Positions 45,015 through 52,987 of a stretch of 64,000 nt of DNA are shown here, piece after piece. Both the position numbers and the translations under genes were made by a program. The DNA comes from an uncultured Porphyromonadaceae bacterium (lineage in GTDB: Bacteria > Bacteroidota > Bacteroidia > Bacteroidales > Muribaculaceae): assembly GCA_947174335.1 (NCBI GenBank), contig CAMWIM010000002.1, positions 30,852 through 94,851 of the forward strand, given 5' to 3'. Numbering within the stretch: the stretch's first letter is position 1; every line of letters starts with the position of its first letter. The notes under the pieces are model-generated. The model was not told the origin of the DNA, ran no database searches, and saw nothing but the letters and a program-made list of their open reading frames with translations.

Positions 45015-45073
45015 AAGAACAAACTATCATCGGTGTTAATCTTGTTAATCATCCCGCATGAAAGTTTGTTCTT
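45015..45073 (-). promoter_or_regulatory. Long hairpin between the small basic peptide gene and rng
   Basis: An 11-bp perfect stem AAGAACAAACT (45015-45025) / AGTTTGTTCTT (45063-45073) encloses 37 bases. It ends 65 bases before the rng ATG. It may terminate the upstream transcript or fold in the rng leader; the T-richness after the minus-strand stem is modest. Confidence 0.5.
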
Positions 45074-45100
45074 GTATGGCGTTATTGTCTTTAAGAAGTA

Positions 45101-45190
45101 TTATTTCTTCTTATGACGATTCTTTCTTAAACGTTTTTTACGTTTGTGAGTAGCCATTTTATGGCCTTTTCTTTTCTTTCCGCTGGGCAT
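45101..45190 (-). CDS. Small highly basic protein, 29 aa, probably ribosome-associated
   Basis: A tiny gene that starts MPSGKKRKGHKMATHKRKKR and consists almost only of Lys, Arg and His. I recall the same short gene near HU and rng in other Bacteroidetes, although I cannot search here. Such composition suits a ribosomal or RNA-binding peptide. A Bacteroidetes-specific ribosomal protein bL38 has been described in Flavobacterium; I cannot tell if this is the same. An internal ATG at codon 12 could give an 18-aa form. It is 39 bases after HU. Confidence 0.7.
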   Translation of the reverse strand: MPSGKKRKGHKMATHKRKKRLRKNRHKKK

Positions 45191-45229
45191 CGTGGGTGAA
45201 AATTAAAGGATTAATAATAGGATAAACTA

Positions 45230-45502
45230 TCAGCGAACTTCTGATTTGAACGCGTCAGATGGTTTGAACGCGGGGATACGATGTTCGGGGATGATGATAG
45301 TTGTATTTTTTGAAATATTACGAGCGGTTTTCTCAGAACGAGTTTTGAGAATAAAGCTACCAAATCCGCGGAGATAAACATTTTCACCTTTAGAAAGTGA
45401 ATCTTTAACTACTTCCATGAATGCTTCAACAGTTTGGAGAACCATTTCTTTGGGAAGACCTTTTGATTTAGAAATTTCGTTTACAATGTCTGCTTTAGTC
45501 AT
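45230..45502 (-). CDS. HU/IHF-family DNA-binding protein, 90 aa
   Basis: Nucleoid protein that bends DNA. MTKADIVNEISK, VEAFMEVVKDSL and the arm GFGSFILKTRSEKTARNISKN match the HU fold; the arm ends in IIPEHRIPAFKPS (the usual P-x-F-K-P). It differs from the HU at 51717 in sequence, so the window holds two paralogs. Its 5' region contains two adjacent short hairpins. It precedes the 29-aa basic peptide gene and may be cotranscribed with it. Confidence 0.93.
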   Translation of the reverse strand: MTKADIVNEISKSKGLPKEMVLQTVEAFMEVVKDSLSKGENVYLRGFGSFILKTRSEKTARNISKNTTIIIPEHRIPAFKPSDAFKSEVR

Positions 45503-45547
45503 ATTTTTATATCTTTAGTTGTAAATTGATTAAACGCTTTGATTTGT

Positions 45548-45580
45548 AGAGTAATAACTCTTATAAAGAGGTCACTCTTT
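45548..45580 (-). promoter_or_regulatory. Two adjacent hairpins in the HU leader
   Basis: AGAGT-AATA-ACTCT (45548-45561) and AAAGAG-GTCA-CTCTTT (45565-45580). Both share AGAG/CTCT arms and could re-pair. They lie 46-78 bases before the HU ATG. Confidence 0.4.
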
Positions 45581-45684
45581 ATTTTGCAGTGCAAATATCG
45601 TAATTTTTTTTTATATAACAGCTAAATATCTGATAAAATTTTCCAAAATAAACAATAAATCATCAATTTGTGATTCATTTCAGT

Positions 45685-47286
45685 CTATTTTGACTGTTTT
45701 TTCAGTATTTCATTATATCGTTCCGGATCGGTAATGACCGCAACGGCTTCAACAAAAATAGGGTCAAGAGGGTTAACAATACGGCTGTATGTCCCATTTA
45801 CAAAAAGGTCACGACCAATCAATCCTTTGATATTTGCCTCAAGAGCTTTCTTTGATGTCTCAACTTGCTTCTCTTCCACTTTAATAGAATCATTAATTGC
45901 CATTTCTTTGACAGCATCTATCATTTGCGGAGTAACGACAAATTGATTAACAAAGCTGTCTTCATTCTTATATTTAGAGGTAAGCTCCTTTCTATTTTCA
46001 TCGACATAGTTCATCACAAAACGATTCAAAATTCCTTTTGCAACAATATCTCTATAAAAAGGTGTGACTAATGTCGTGTCGATTGGAACAAATACGTCAG
46101 GCATAATACCTCCACCTCCATAGATTGTACGTCCGTTTTTGAGAGTAGTAACTTTTTGAGACTGATCAAAATGGACGCTATCAGCACTTGTAAACTCCCC
46201 TGCTTTAAATCTATGATAGATGTCCATTCTATAATCATCTATCTCGTCCCGATTGTAAGGTTTCTGAATCGTACGACCCGATGGTGTGTAATAGCGAGCC
46301 ACGGTCAATCTAATCATAGAGCCGTCGGGGAACGGAATCGGACGTTGCACAAGACCTTTACCAAATGTACGTCGACCGACAATGACACCACGGTCATGAT
46401 CTTGAATTGCACCTGACAAAATTTCTGATGCAGATGCCGAATATTGATTAACCATTACAACGAGTCGTCCGTCGGGCATCATACCCGAGCGAGTTGAGCG
46501 ATATTCTGTAGTTCCGGTGGTACGTGGTGAACGAGTTGAGACAATCATGTCATCCTTTGAAAGAAACTCCTCAGCCATCTCAACTGCCGAATTCATATAT
46601 CCGCCACCGTTGTCTTCCAAATCAAGGATGAGATGCTTCATCCCCTGCTTCTTCAACTGAGTCATTGCTGTTTTCAGCTCTTTAGGTGTATTTTCAGCAA
46701 AATTAGATATACTAATATATCCGACTTCGGGCGAAACCATATATGCGGCAAGCACACTTTCGATAGGAATATCATCCCTGATGATTCGGAATTGTATAGG
46801 CTCTTTAACTCCACGACGAAGGACGGTGACATTTACCGGTGTCCCCTTAGGACCTCTCAAAATATTCAAAACCGATGAATTTTTACGTTTGGCACCGGAA
46901 ATTGTCGAATCGTTTGCTGTTAAGATGCGGTCACCGGGAAGCAGTCCTACTTTTTCAGAGGGTCCACCAACTACAGTCTGGATAACCCTAAGTGTATCAT
47001 CCAACATATTAAACTGTATTCCAATACCACTAAAGCTACCATCAAGTGGTGTTGTAAGTTCCTTTGTCTCCTCCGCATCAGAATATAACGAGTGGGGGTC
47101 GAGCGTTTTAAGCATGGCAACAATCGCCTCCTCGACAATTTTATTTTCATCAACGCTATCGACATATAAATTGGTTATGATTCGTTCGGCAGCCTGTAGT
47201 TTAGAAAGATTATTAAACTGAGCCGACACTAAGATTGGCATAAGAGCAACAACTCCAGCCAAAAATACATTTTTTATTTTATTCAT
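45685..47286 (-). CDS. C-terminal processing protease, S41 family
   Basis: Periplasmic serine protease of the CtpA/Prc type. The ATG at 47286 gives a clear signal peptide (MNKIKNVFLAGVVALMPILVSA); a longer reading from 47373 would run through coaD and is rejected. A PDZ domain covers about residues 65-150 (the GIGIQFNMLDD to GDRIL region). The peptidase has the catalytic serine in NQYSASASEIL and the lysine in RTFGKGLVQ, the usual Ser-Lys dyad. The gene begins 2 bases after the coaD stop, in the order parE-coaD-S41. Confidence 0.92.
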   Translation of the reverse strand: MNKIKNVFLAGVVALMPILVSAQFNNLSKLQAAERIITNLYVDSVDENKIVEEAIVAMLKTLDPHSLYSDAEETKELTTPLDGSFSGIGIQFNMLDDTLRVIQTVVGGPSEKVGLLPGDRILTANDSTISGAKRKNSSVLNILRGPKGTPVNVTVLRRGVKEPIQFRIIRDDIPIESVLAAYMVSPEVGYISISNFAENTPKELKTAMTQLKKQGMKHLILDLEDNGGGYMNSAVEMAEEFLSKDDMIVSTRSPRTTGTTEYRSTRSGMMPDGRLVVMVNQYSASASEILSGAIQDHDRGVIVGRRTFGKGLVQRPIPFPDGSMIRLTVARYYTPSGRTIQKPYNRDEIDDYRMDIYHRFKAGEFTSADSVHFDQSQKVTTLKNGRTIYGGGGIMPDVFVPIDTTLVTPFYRDIVAKGILNRFVMNYVDENRKELTSKYKNEDSFVNQFVVTPQMIDAVKEMAINDSIKVEEKQVETSKKALEANIKGLIGRDLFVNGTYSRIVNPLDPIFVEAVAVITDPERYNEILKKQSK

Positions 47287-47287
47287 T

Positions 47288-47752
47288 TTATTGTTTATCA
47301 GATGGTAAAAAATTAGTGATATCGGCTCCAAAACGTTCCAATTCCCTAACGATTGAAGATGAAACCGCACCATGTTCGGGAAGCGAGAAGAACAGAATAG
47401 TTTCCAATCCGCTGATTTTACGGTTAATATCAGCTATATTTCTTTCATATTCAAAATCGGCCACACTTCTGATTCCTCTAACTATGTATCGGGCATTTAC
47501 TGCCCGGCAAACATCCACTGTCAAACCGGTATAGGCAACGACTTCGACATTATTGAACCGATACAGTGATTTTTTTATAGCTTCTACACGTTCATCTATT
47601 GTTGCAGTTATATCTTTATCAGTATTATAACCAACAGCCACATACAGCTTGTCAAACAAACCAACCGAACGTTCAACTATTGAGTAGTGTCCTATCGTGA
47701 ATGGATTGAACGAGCCTGGGAATACGCCTATACGAACTTCTTTATTACTCAT
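47288..47752 (-). CDS. coaD: Phosphopantetheine adenylyltransferase
   Basis: Penultimate step of coenzyme A synthesis: ATP plus 4'-phosphopantetheine gives dephospho-CoA. GSFNPFTIGH (residues 13-22) holds the T/HxGH nucleotidyltransferase motif; YIVRGIRSVADFEYE (about 89-103) and SSSIVRE (about 130-136) complete the active site. The length of 154 aa is typical. It lies 8 bases after parE. Confidence 0.96.
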   Translation of the reverse strand: MSNKEVRIGVFPGSFNPFTIGHYSIVERSVGLFDKLYVAVGYNTDKDITATIDERVEAIKKSLYRFNNVEVVAYTGLTVDVCRAVNARYIVRGIRSVADFEYERNIADINRKISGLETILFFSLPEHGAVSSSIVRELERFGADITNFLPSDKQ

Positions 47753-47760
47753 TTTATAAA

Positions 47761-49710
47761 TTAAGAGATTTGAGAATCATCTTCGATAATCAAATTATCG
47801 ATGATAAAGTTTTGTCGCTCAGATGTATTTTTACCCATATAGAATTCAAGCAACCAAGATATTGCATCGTCTTTGCGCAAAGAAACGCGATCGATTCTCA
47901 TATCAGGACCGATAAAATCACGGAACTCGTCAGGCGAAATCTCACCAAGTCCTTTAAATCGTGTTATCTCAGCATTTGAGCCTAACTTTTCTAAAATATC
48001 AATTCGCTCCTGGTCAGAGTAACAATAATATGTATCTTGTTTTGACTTTTTAGCTGTTTTATTTTTGTCGCTACGACGAGTCGCCGACTTGTCTCTGACT
48101 CTAAATAAGGGTGTTTGAAGTACATAAACGTGCCCGGCTTTAACCAAATCGGGACAGAACTGCAAGAAATAAGTCATCAAAAGCAAACGGATATGCATTC
48201 CATCGACATCGGCATCGGTTGCGATAATCACCTTATTATATCGTAAATCATCAAGTGATTCTTCGATATTCAAAGCAGTACGCAAACTTGAAAATTCTTC
48301 GTTTTTATACACTTCAGCCAATGGTAATCCGTATGTATTCAACGGTTTACCACGAAGAGAGAACACAGCCTGAGTCTCGACATCACGAATCTGCGTTATA
48401 GTTCCGGCTGCCGAGTTACCCTCAGTAATAAATATAGAAGTGGCAAGTTTTTTTTCTTCATCACCCTTGTTATCACTGAAATGGAGAGTGCAGTCTGATA
48501 GTTTTTTATTATAAACCAACAGCTTTTTGGTTTTTTCTTTAGACTGTTTTGTTACAGCCGACATAGCCTTTCTATCACGTTCATTACGTTGAATTTTCTT
48601 CAATATAACATCAGCGATCTCAAGATTACGATGCAGATAATTATCAAGTTCTTTTTTTACAAAATCACCGATAAATTTCTGTACTGTTGGTCCATCGGGA
48701 CTCATATTGCTTGAACCAAGACGAGTTTTTGTCTGAGATTCAAAGTTAGGTTCTTCAACTTTGATAGAAATTGCAGCGACGATACCGGTGCGTGCATCAG
48801 AATATTCAAAAGATTTATTGTAATAATCTTTTAATGTGCGTGCAACCGATTCCTTGAATGCAGTAAGATGAGTTCCTCCTAATGGCGTAAACTGTCCGTT
48901 TACAAACGAATAGTATTCTTCTCCATATTGGTTACAATGGGTAAATGCGATTTCAATATCATCTCCCCTCAAGTGAATTGCAGGATAAAGCGGGTCGTTT
49001 GACATATTTTCACGCAACAAGTCAAGCAAACCATCACGCGAAATCATTTTTACACCGTTATGAACAATTACAAGACCGATATTCAGGAATGTATAGTTCT
49101 TTAATTGCTGAACAATGTATTCATCTCTGTAGCTGTAATCTTTAAATATTGTACCATCGGGAGTAAATGAAACAAAAGTTCCATTTGGTTGATCAGTAGG
49201 CAAAACGCCGGAATCATTTACGAGTTTACCTTTCTCAAACTCAGCACGGCGCATTTGCCCCTCACGGTAACTTATAATGGTAAACTTCGACGAGAGCGCA
49301 TTAACTGCTTTGATACCTACACCGTTCAATCCAACAGACTTTTTAAAAGTCTTTGAATTGTATTTTGCACCGGTATTCATCACAGATGCAGCTTTTATAA
49401 GGCTACCCAATGGAATACCGCGACCATAGTCCCTTACAGTAACGGTTATATCGTTAACATCAACTTCGATTTTCTTGCCATTACCCATCATAAACTCGTC
49501 AATCGAGTTGTCAATCACCTCTTTAAGCAATACGTATATGCCATCATCAGATGCCGAACCATCTCCAACTTTGCCGATATACATACCGGGTCTTAACCTG
49601 ATATGAGTTTCCCAACTGAGAGTTTGAATGGCATCTTCGCCATACTCTACAGGTGTCGGATTGTTAATATTTTCGTTGTTTTCGATAATTGATTCGTTGA
49701 TTTCTGACAT
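47761..49710 (-). CDS. parE: DNA topoisomerase IV subunit B-type protein
   Basis: ATPase subunit of a type IIA topoisomerase, most likely topoisomerase IV (decatenation). GHKL motifs are EVIDNSIDE (about residues 65-73), VRDYGRGIP (about 92-100) and [14 protein letters not shown] (about 126-139). The toprim domain has EGNSAAG and DADVDGMH. At 649 aa it is shorter than proteobacterial GyrB and lacks its extra insertion. No parC lies next to it, which is unusual because the subunits are often paired. The gyrA in this window is at 11799. Start chosen at the ATG preceded by a -7 box. Confidence 0.87.
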   Translation of the reverse strand: MSEINESIIENNENINNPTPVEYGEDAIQTLSWETHIRLRPGMYIGKVGDGSASDDGIYVLLKEVIDNSIDEFMMGNGKKIEVDVNDITVTVRDYGRGIPLGSLIKAASVMNTGAKYNSKTFKKSVGLNGVGIKAVNALSSKFTIISYREGQMRRAEFEKGKLVNDSGVLPTDQPNGTFVSFTPDGTIFKDYSYRDEYIVQQLKNYTFLNIGLVIVHNGVKMISRDGLLDLLRENMSNDPLYPAIHLRGDDIEIAFTHCNQYGEEYYSFVNGQFTPLGGTHLTAFKESVARTLKDYYNKSFEYSDARTGIVAAISIKVEEPNFESQTKTRLGSSNMSPDGPTVQKFIGDFVKKELDNYLHRNLEIADVILKKIQRNERDRKAMSAVTKQSKEKTKKLLVYNKKLSDCTLHFSDNKGDEEKKLATSIFITEGNSAAGTITQIRDVETQAVFSLRGKPLNTYGLPLAEVYKNEEFSSLRTALNIEESLDDLRYNKVIIATDADVDGMHIRLLLMTYFLQFCPDLVKAGHVYVLQTPLFRVRDKSATRRSDKNKTAKKSKQDTYYCYSDQERIDILEKLGSNAEITRFKGLGEISPDEFRDFIGPDMRIDRVSLRKDDAISWLLEFYMGKNTSERQNFIIDNLIIEDDSQIS

Positions 49711-49753
49711 ATTGACAGGCGTTGCAGTTAAATCTATATTAAGTTTTATCTTG

Positions 49754-49761
49754 CAAATTTA
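49754..49761 (-). promoter_or_regulatory. Promoter -7 box for parE
   Basis: TAAATTTG on the minus strand, 44 bases before the parE ATG, at the end of the glycosyltransferase gene. Confidence 0.5.
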
Positions 49762-50691
49762 CAAAATATTTTTGGAAAAACAAGAAGCCAACAACCACGT
49801 TCCGCGTTTGAATTTTTTATGTAAATTAAAGATTAATTTTACACAGAAATCCGGCAGCTTATAGTAGTTCATTGCCCTTTCCAACTGTTGATTTGCCAAA
49901 TCATTCAGTTGGGCACGACTAAATTCGGCGGCTAAAATCGCCCGTCGATATTGAATCCATCCGATTTTTTCAGGAATATGGTTTAATATCAAATCTTCTA
50001 CAGAATCAAGAGCATTAATCCATTTTTCAGGTTCTTCTTGATACCCCGAACCGGTAATTGACAGCCTTGTAAAATTCACGTTAATTGTTCGTGTATAATC
50101 AAGTTTAAGCTTCTCCATTTTAGGATTTTGCAACAGTATTCTTACACCAAGTTCTAAATCGGTCCATGCACTTAATGACTCATTCCACCCACCCGCTTCA
50201 TTGAATAAGGATGTGCGAGCGACATATCTCTGAGTAGATAATGCGCCATGCACGAGATGATTAAACCAAACATTCGACGATTTAAAAATGCGTTTATGTT
50301 TGCCTTTACCTGTAAAATTAACATCCCATCCGATTATATCGGTCTGAGACTTAACCAACTTATCAATCAGGACATCAAGGAATCCGGGCATCATTCTATC
50401 ATCCGAGTCAAAAAACATAACATACTCCGTGTCAGCCTCATTTAATCCACAATTTCGGGCACCGGAAACACCTTTAACATCGGTAGTTATTAATTTTACA
50501 TCAATCCACGGATGATTTGGTATCCACGCTTTAACAATCTCAACAGTATAATCTGAAGATTTATCATCAACAACAATTACTTTAAAATTCCCATAAAAAC
50601 TTTGTATCGCCAAGGAATTGAGCGCTTTCAATATAAGACGCTCCCGATTATAAACCGGGATAACTATCGTTAGTATGTGGTATTTATCCAT
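49759..50691 (-). CDS. Family 2 glycosyltransferase, 310 aa
   Basis: Probable sugar transferase of the cell envelope. The GT-A fold starts ILTIVIPVYNRERL; then VIVVDDKSSDYT (about 38-49) and VMFFDSDDRM (about 91-100) provide the donor and metal sites, and GGWNESLSAWTDLELG (about 165-180) the acceptor-side motif. It stands alone on the minus strand. A TATCTTTG box lies only 11 bases before the ATG, leaving a leader of about six bases at most. Confidence 0.88.
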   Translation of the reverse strand: MDKYHILTIVIPVYNRERLILKALNSLAIQSFYGNFKVIVVDDKSSDYTVEIVKAWIPNHPWIDVKLITTDVKGVSGARNCGLNEADTEYVMFFDSDDRMMPGFLDVLIDKLVKSQTDIIGWDVNFTGKGKHKRIFKSSNVWFNHLVHGALSTQRYVARTSLFNEAGGWNESLSAWTDLELGVRILLQNPKMEKLKLDYTRTINVNFTRLSITGSGYQEEPEKWINALDSVEDLILNHIPEKIGWIQYRRAILAAEFSRAQLNDLANQQLERAMNYYKLPDFCVKLIFNLHKKFKRGTWLLASCFSKNIL

Positions 50692-50701
50692 TGTTTCATT
50701 G

Positions 50702-50709
50702 CAAAGATA
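50702..50709 (-). promoter_or_regulatory. Promoter -7 box for the glycosyltransferase at 49759
   Basis: TATCTTTG on the minus strand; its G is 11 bases from the ATG. Confidence 0.5.
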
Positions 50710-50931
50710 GGAATAAAATCTTGATTAATTATTTAAAATGTTTTATTTTTATTCAGTTTACAGATTGATACCACACATAAAACATTGTAATTTCAAATAG
50801 TTATCCAATATATGTTATTTATAAATATACCTATAAACTAATATTTATAACCGGATGAATAAAAATGAGAAAAATATAAATAATTTTTGATGATAATTGC
50901 TATTTAAATTAAATTAATACTTATCTTTGCA

Positions 50932-50939
50932 ACATAAAA
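50932..50939 (+). promoter_or_regulatory. Promoter -7 box for marC
   Basis: TATCTTTG, 33 bases before the ATG at 50973. Confidence 0.5.
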
Positions 50940-50972
50940 TAAAACAATATAAACCTCTCATTAATTAAGCCT

Positions 50973-51641
50973 ATGGGATTTTTCAGTTCTTTGAATGATC
51001 AAATAATGCCATTCACTTTTTTGTGTATTACCTCATTCTTCTCGCTTACTAACCCACTTGGGACAATGCCACTATTTTTGAGCATGACCCAAAATTTAGA
51101 TGATGGCGAGCGTCGAAAAATTGTAAAAAAAGCTACAATAATTTCATTTATTATTTTAGTCTCGTTTACAATCGGAGGACAGGTCCTATTCAAGTTCTTT
51201 GGTATTTCGGCAAACGGATTTAGAGTTGCCGCCGGCATAATCATTTTGAAAATTGGTTTTGATATGCTGCAGGCTCGTTATTCAAGTGTAAAACTGAGAG
51301 ATGACGAAGTATCATCTTATGCTGAAGATATTACAATCACACCACTTGCTATTCCAATGCTTTGTGGTCCGGGAGCAATTGCTAACGGAATGGTACTTAT
51401 GGATCAGGCAGCCGGATCATGGATAATGAAGTCAATTGTAATCGGAAGCATAGCCTTGATTTACGTCATTGCCTATATTGTTTTGACGGCATCAGTTCGT
51501 TTAACCAAGTTCTTGGGTGAGACTGGCAATAATGTAATGATGCGTTTAATGGGTATGATCATCATGGTAATCGCTGTTGAAATTTTTGTAGCGGGCGCTA
51601 AGCCAATCATTGTCAATATCATTCAAGCCGCAGCCCAATAA
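50973..51641 (+). CDS. MarC/UPF0056-family membrane protein
   Basis: An inner-membrane protein of six predicted helices, 222 aa. It starts with FLCITSFFSLTNPLGTMPLFLSM split over the first helix, which is the MarC signature (NPxGxxPxF), then TIGGQVLFKFFGIS and DMLQAR, and the second-half ITPLAIPMLCGPGAIA. Despite the name, the family is not a proven drug transporter. A strong terminator shared with the facing HU gene follows. Confidence 0.92.
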   Translation: MGFFSSLNDQIMPFTFLCITSFFSLTNPLGTMPLFLSMTQNLDDGERRKIVKKATIISFIILVSFTIGGQVLFKFFGISANGFRVAAGIIILKIGFDMLQARYSSVKLRDDEVSSYAEDITITPLAIPMLCGPGAIANGMVLMDQAAGSWIMKSIVIGSIALIYVIAYIVLTASVRLTKFLGETGNNVMMRLMGMIIMVIAVEIFVAGAKPIIVNIIQAAAQ

Positions 51642-51663
51642 ATCTATATACATAAGGCATAAA

Positions 51664-51695
51664 AAAACAGGCTCTAAAATAGAGCCTGTTTTTTA
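51664..51695. terminator. Bidirectional terminator between marC and HU
   Basis: AAAACAGGCTC (51664-51674) / GAGCCTGTTTT (51682-51692), followed by TT and preceded by A residues. Confidence 0.85.
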
Positions 51696-51716
51696 TGATT
51701 GAAAGTAAAGATTTAC

Positions 51717-51989
51717 TTATTTTACTTTATCATTAAGTTCGCTACCGGGTTTGAATTTGATAACGTTGCGAGCAGGAATTTTGATAGCTTGTTTTGTGCG
51801 AGGATTGATACCTGTACGTGCTTCTTTCTTAGCAACAGAGAAAGTACCAAAACCGATAAGAGTTACTTTGTCTTTGGCAGCGAGTGATTCAGATACTGCT
51901 TCAAGAGTAGCATCAAGAGCGCGTTTAGCGTCTGCTTTTGTAAGACCACCTTTTTCAGCAATGGCATTTACTAATTCAGTCTTGTTCAT
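51717..51989 (-). CDS. hup: HU family DNA-binding protein, 90 aa
   Basis: The canonical HU of the chromosome. From the ATG at 51989 it reads MNKTELVNAIAEKGGLTKAD, then TLIGFGTFSVAKKEARTG and NPRTKQAIKIPA, ending in FKPGSELNDKV, very close to E. coli HU and better matched to consensus than the paralog at 45230. A longer reading to 52097 adds unrelated hydrophobic residues and crosses the promoter; it is rejected. The gene is single and convergent with marC. Confidence 0.95.
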   Translation of the reverse strand: MNKTELVNAIAEKGGLTKADAKRALDATLEAVSESLAAKDKVTLIGFGTFSVAKKEARTGINPRTKQAIKIPARNVIKFKPGSELNDKVK

Positions 51990-52026
51990 AACTATAATTA
52001 TTTTAATTGGTTTATATAATTTTTGG

Positions 52027-52034
52027 CAAAGATA
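52027..52034 (-). promoter_or_regulatory. Promoter -7 box for hup
   Basis: TATCTTTG on the minus strand, 38 bases before the ATG at 51989. Confidence 0.55.
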
Positions 52035-52127
52035 ACGTAAAATTTTATATTTTGGTATTTTTTCTAAAAAAAAATCGTACAAAATTGCTAAAAACATTAA
52101 AAAAGTACCCTATAACGGTCTTTTTTA

Positions 52128-52973
52128 CTATAACATACGGCTCCAACGGTTAAAATTACACATACTTTCAAGTCGATTCTCAACATCATCATTCAGAATA
52201 GAAAAGAAATCGTGCCCGGTAGCTTCTTCAACTTCATCGACGCTTACGGCTGCCGGTTGCATTCCACCGATTACTTTTGCGTTGGGCATAATAAAACCGA
52301 TTGCCACGGGTTCTTCTCTATATGGGGATAATACAACTTTGAAAAATCTTTTGGGTACCGCTACCCTACTGTCTCCAATATATTCGGTTATCGAGTCGGT
52401 AAGAATTGGTCCACATATTATAATAATAGCACTGTCATTTTTTGCTCTTACCCTACATTTTTCTTCAAGCGACTTCCATGTCCCTCTATTAAGATCGGGA
52501 GCTTGAGGGCATATATTAGTAAGATAAAATGTTTGACGCATTGCTTCGGGATCCCATTTCATATCGCCTGCAGGAGCCATGTGCCCTCTATCATAGCCCG
52601 AATAACTGTAGTCCCATGTATCGGGACAACCTATGACCGATTCATCGCAATAGAATTTTTCTTCTCGCAATGCATCTCCACCGGTTTCGTGTGCAGTCAG
52701 TTCCCATGCAACCCAGTTCGGGATATGAAGTCGGCGATTAAACGAGACTGTCATACCTTTATAATATATCAATTCCTCTTCAAGTGCAGGATTGGTAACC
52801 ACCTGCTGTAACATCTCGGCAGGATTATCAATATTAGAATTATGGGATTCATCTTTATTCTCACATGCCGACAAAATTTCGCATGAGAAATAGGCTGAAA
52901 CAGACAATACAATCAATATAATTAAGGATTTCATTCCTTTAAATTTCATTTTCCCTCGTTTATTTTTTTTCAT
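52128..52973 (-). CDS. Exported DNA/RNA non-specific endonuclease (NucA type), probable lipoprotein
   Basis: Magnesium-dependent nuclease of the DRGH family. The catalytic DRGHMAPAGDM lies at about residues 128-138, with the metal asparagine in YLTNICPQ further on. The N-terminus has a hydrophobic segment with candidate lipoboxes: LSAC (Cys37) fits best, YFSC (Cys31) less so. In-frame ATGs at 52973, 52949 and 52934 are all possible starts. It could degrade extracellular or periplasmic nucleic acid. It is 14 bases downstream of the AddA-like gene, an odd pairing. Confidence 0.88.
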   Translation of the reverse strand: MKKNKRGKMKFKGMKSLIILIVLSVSAYFSCEILSACENKDESHNSNIDNPAEMLQQVVTNPALEEELIYYKGMTVSFNRRLHIPNWVAWELTAHETGGDALREEKFYCDESVIGCPDTWDYSYSGYDRGHMAPAGDMKWDPEAMRQTFYLTNICPQAPDLNRGTWKSLEEKCRVRAKNDSAIIIICGPILTDSITEYIGDSRVAVPKRFFKVVLSPYREEPVAIGFIMPNAKVIGGMQPAAVSVDEVEEATGHDFFSILNDDVENRLESMCNFNRWSRML

Positions 52974-52987
52974 TTTTACTATAAATA

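Noticed and set aside
47287..47373. Longer N-terminus for the S41 protease
   Set aside because: It would overlap coaD and hide a clear signal peptide that starts at the ATG at 47286.
51990..52097. N-terminal extension of the HU protein at 51717
   Set aside because: It crosses a perfect -7 box and adds unrelated hydrophobic sequence to a standard 90-aa HU.
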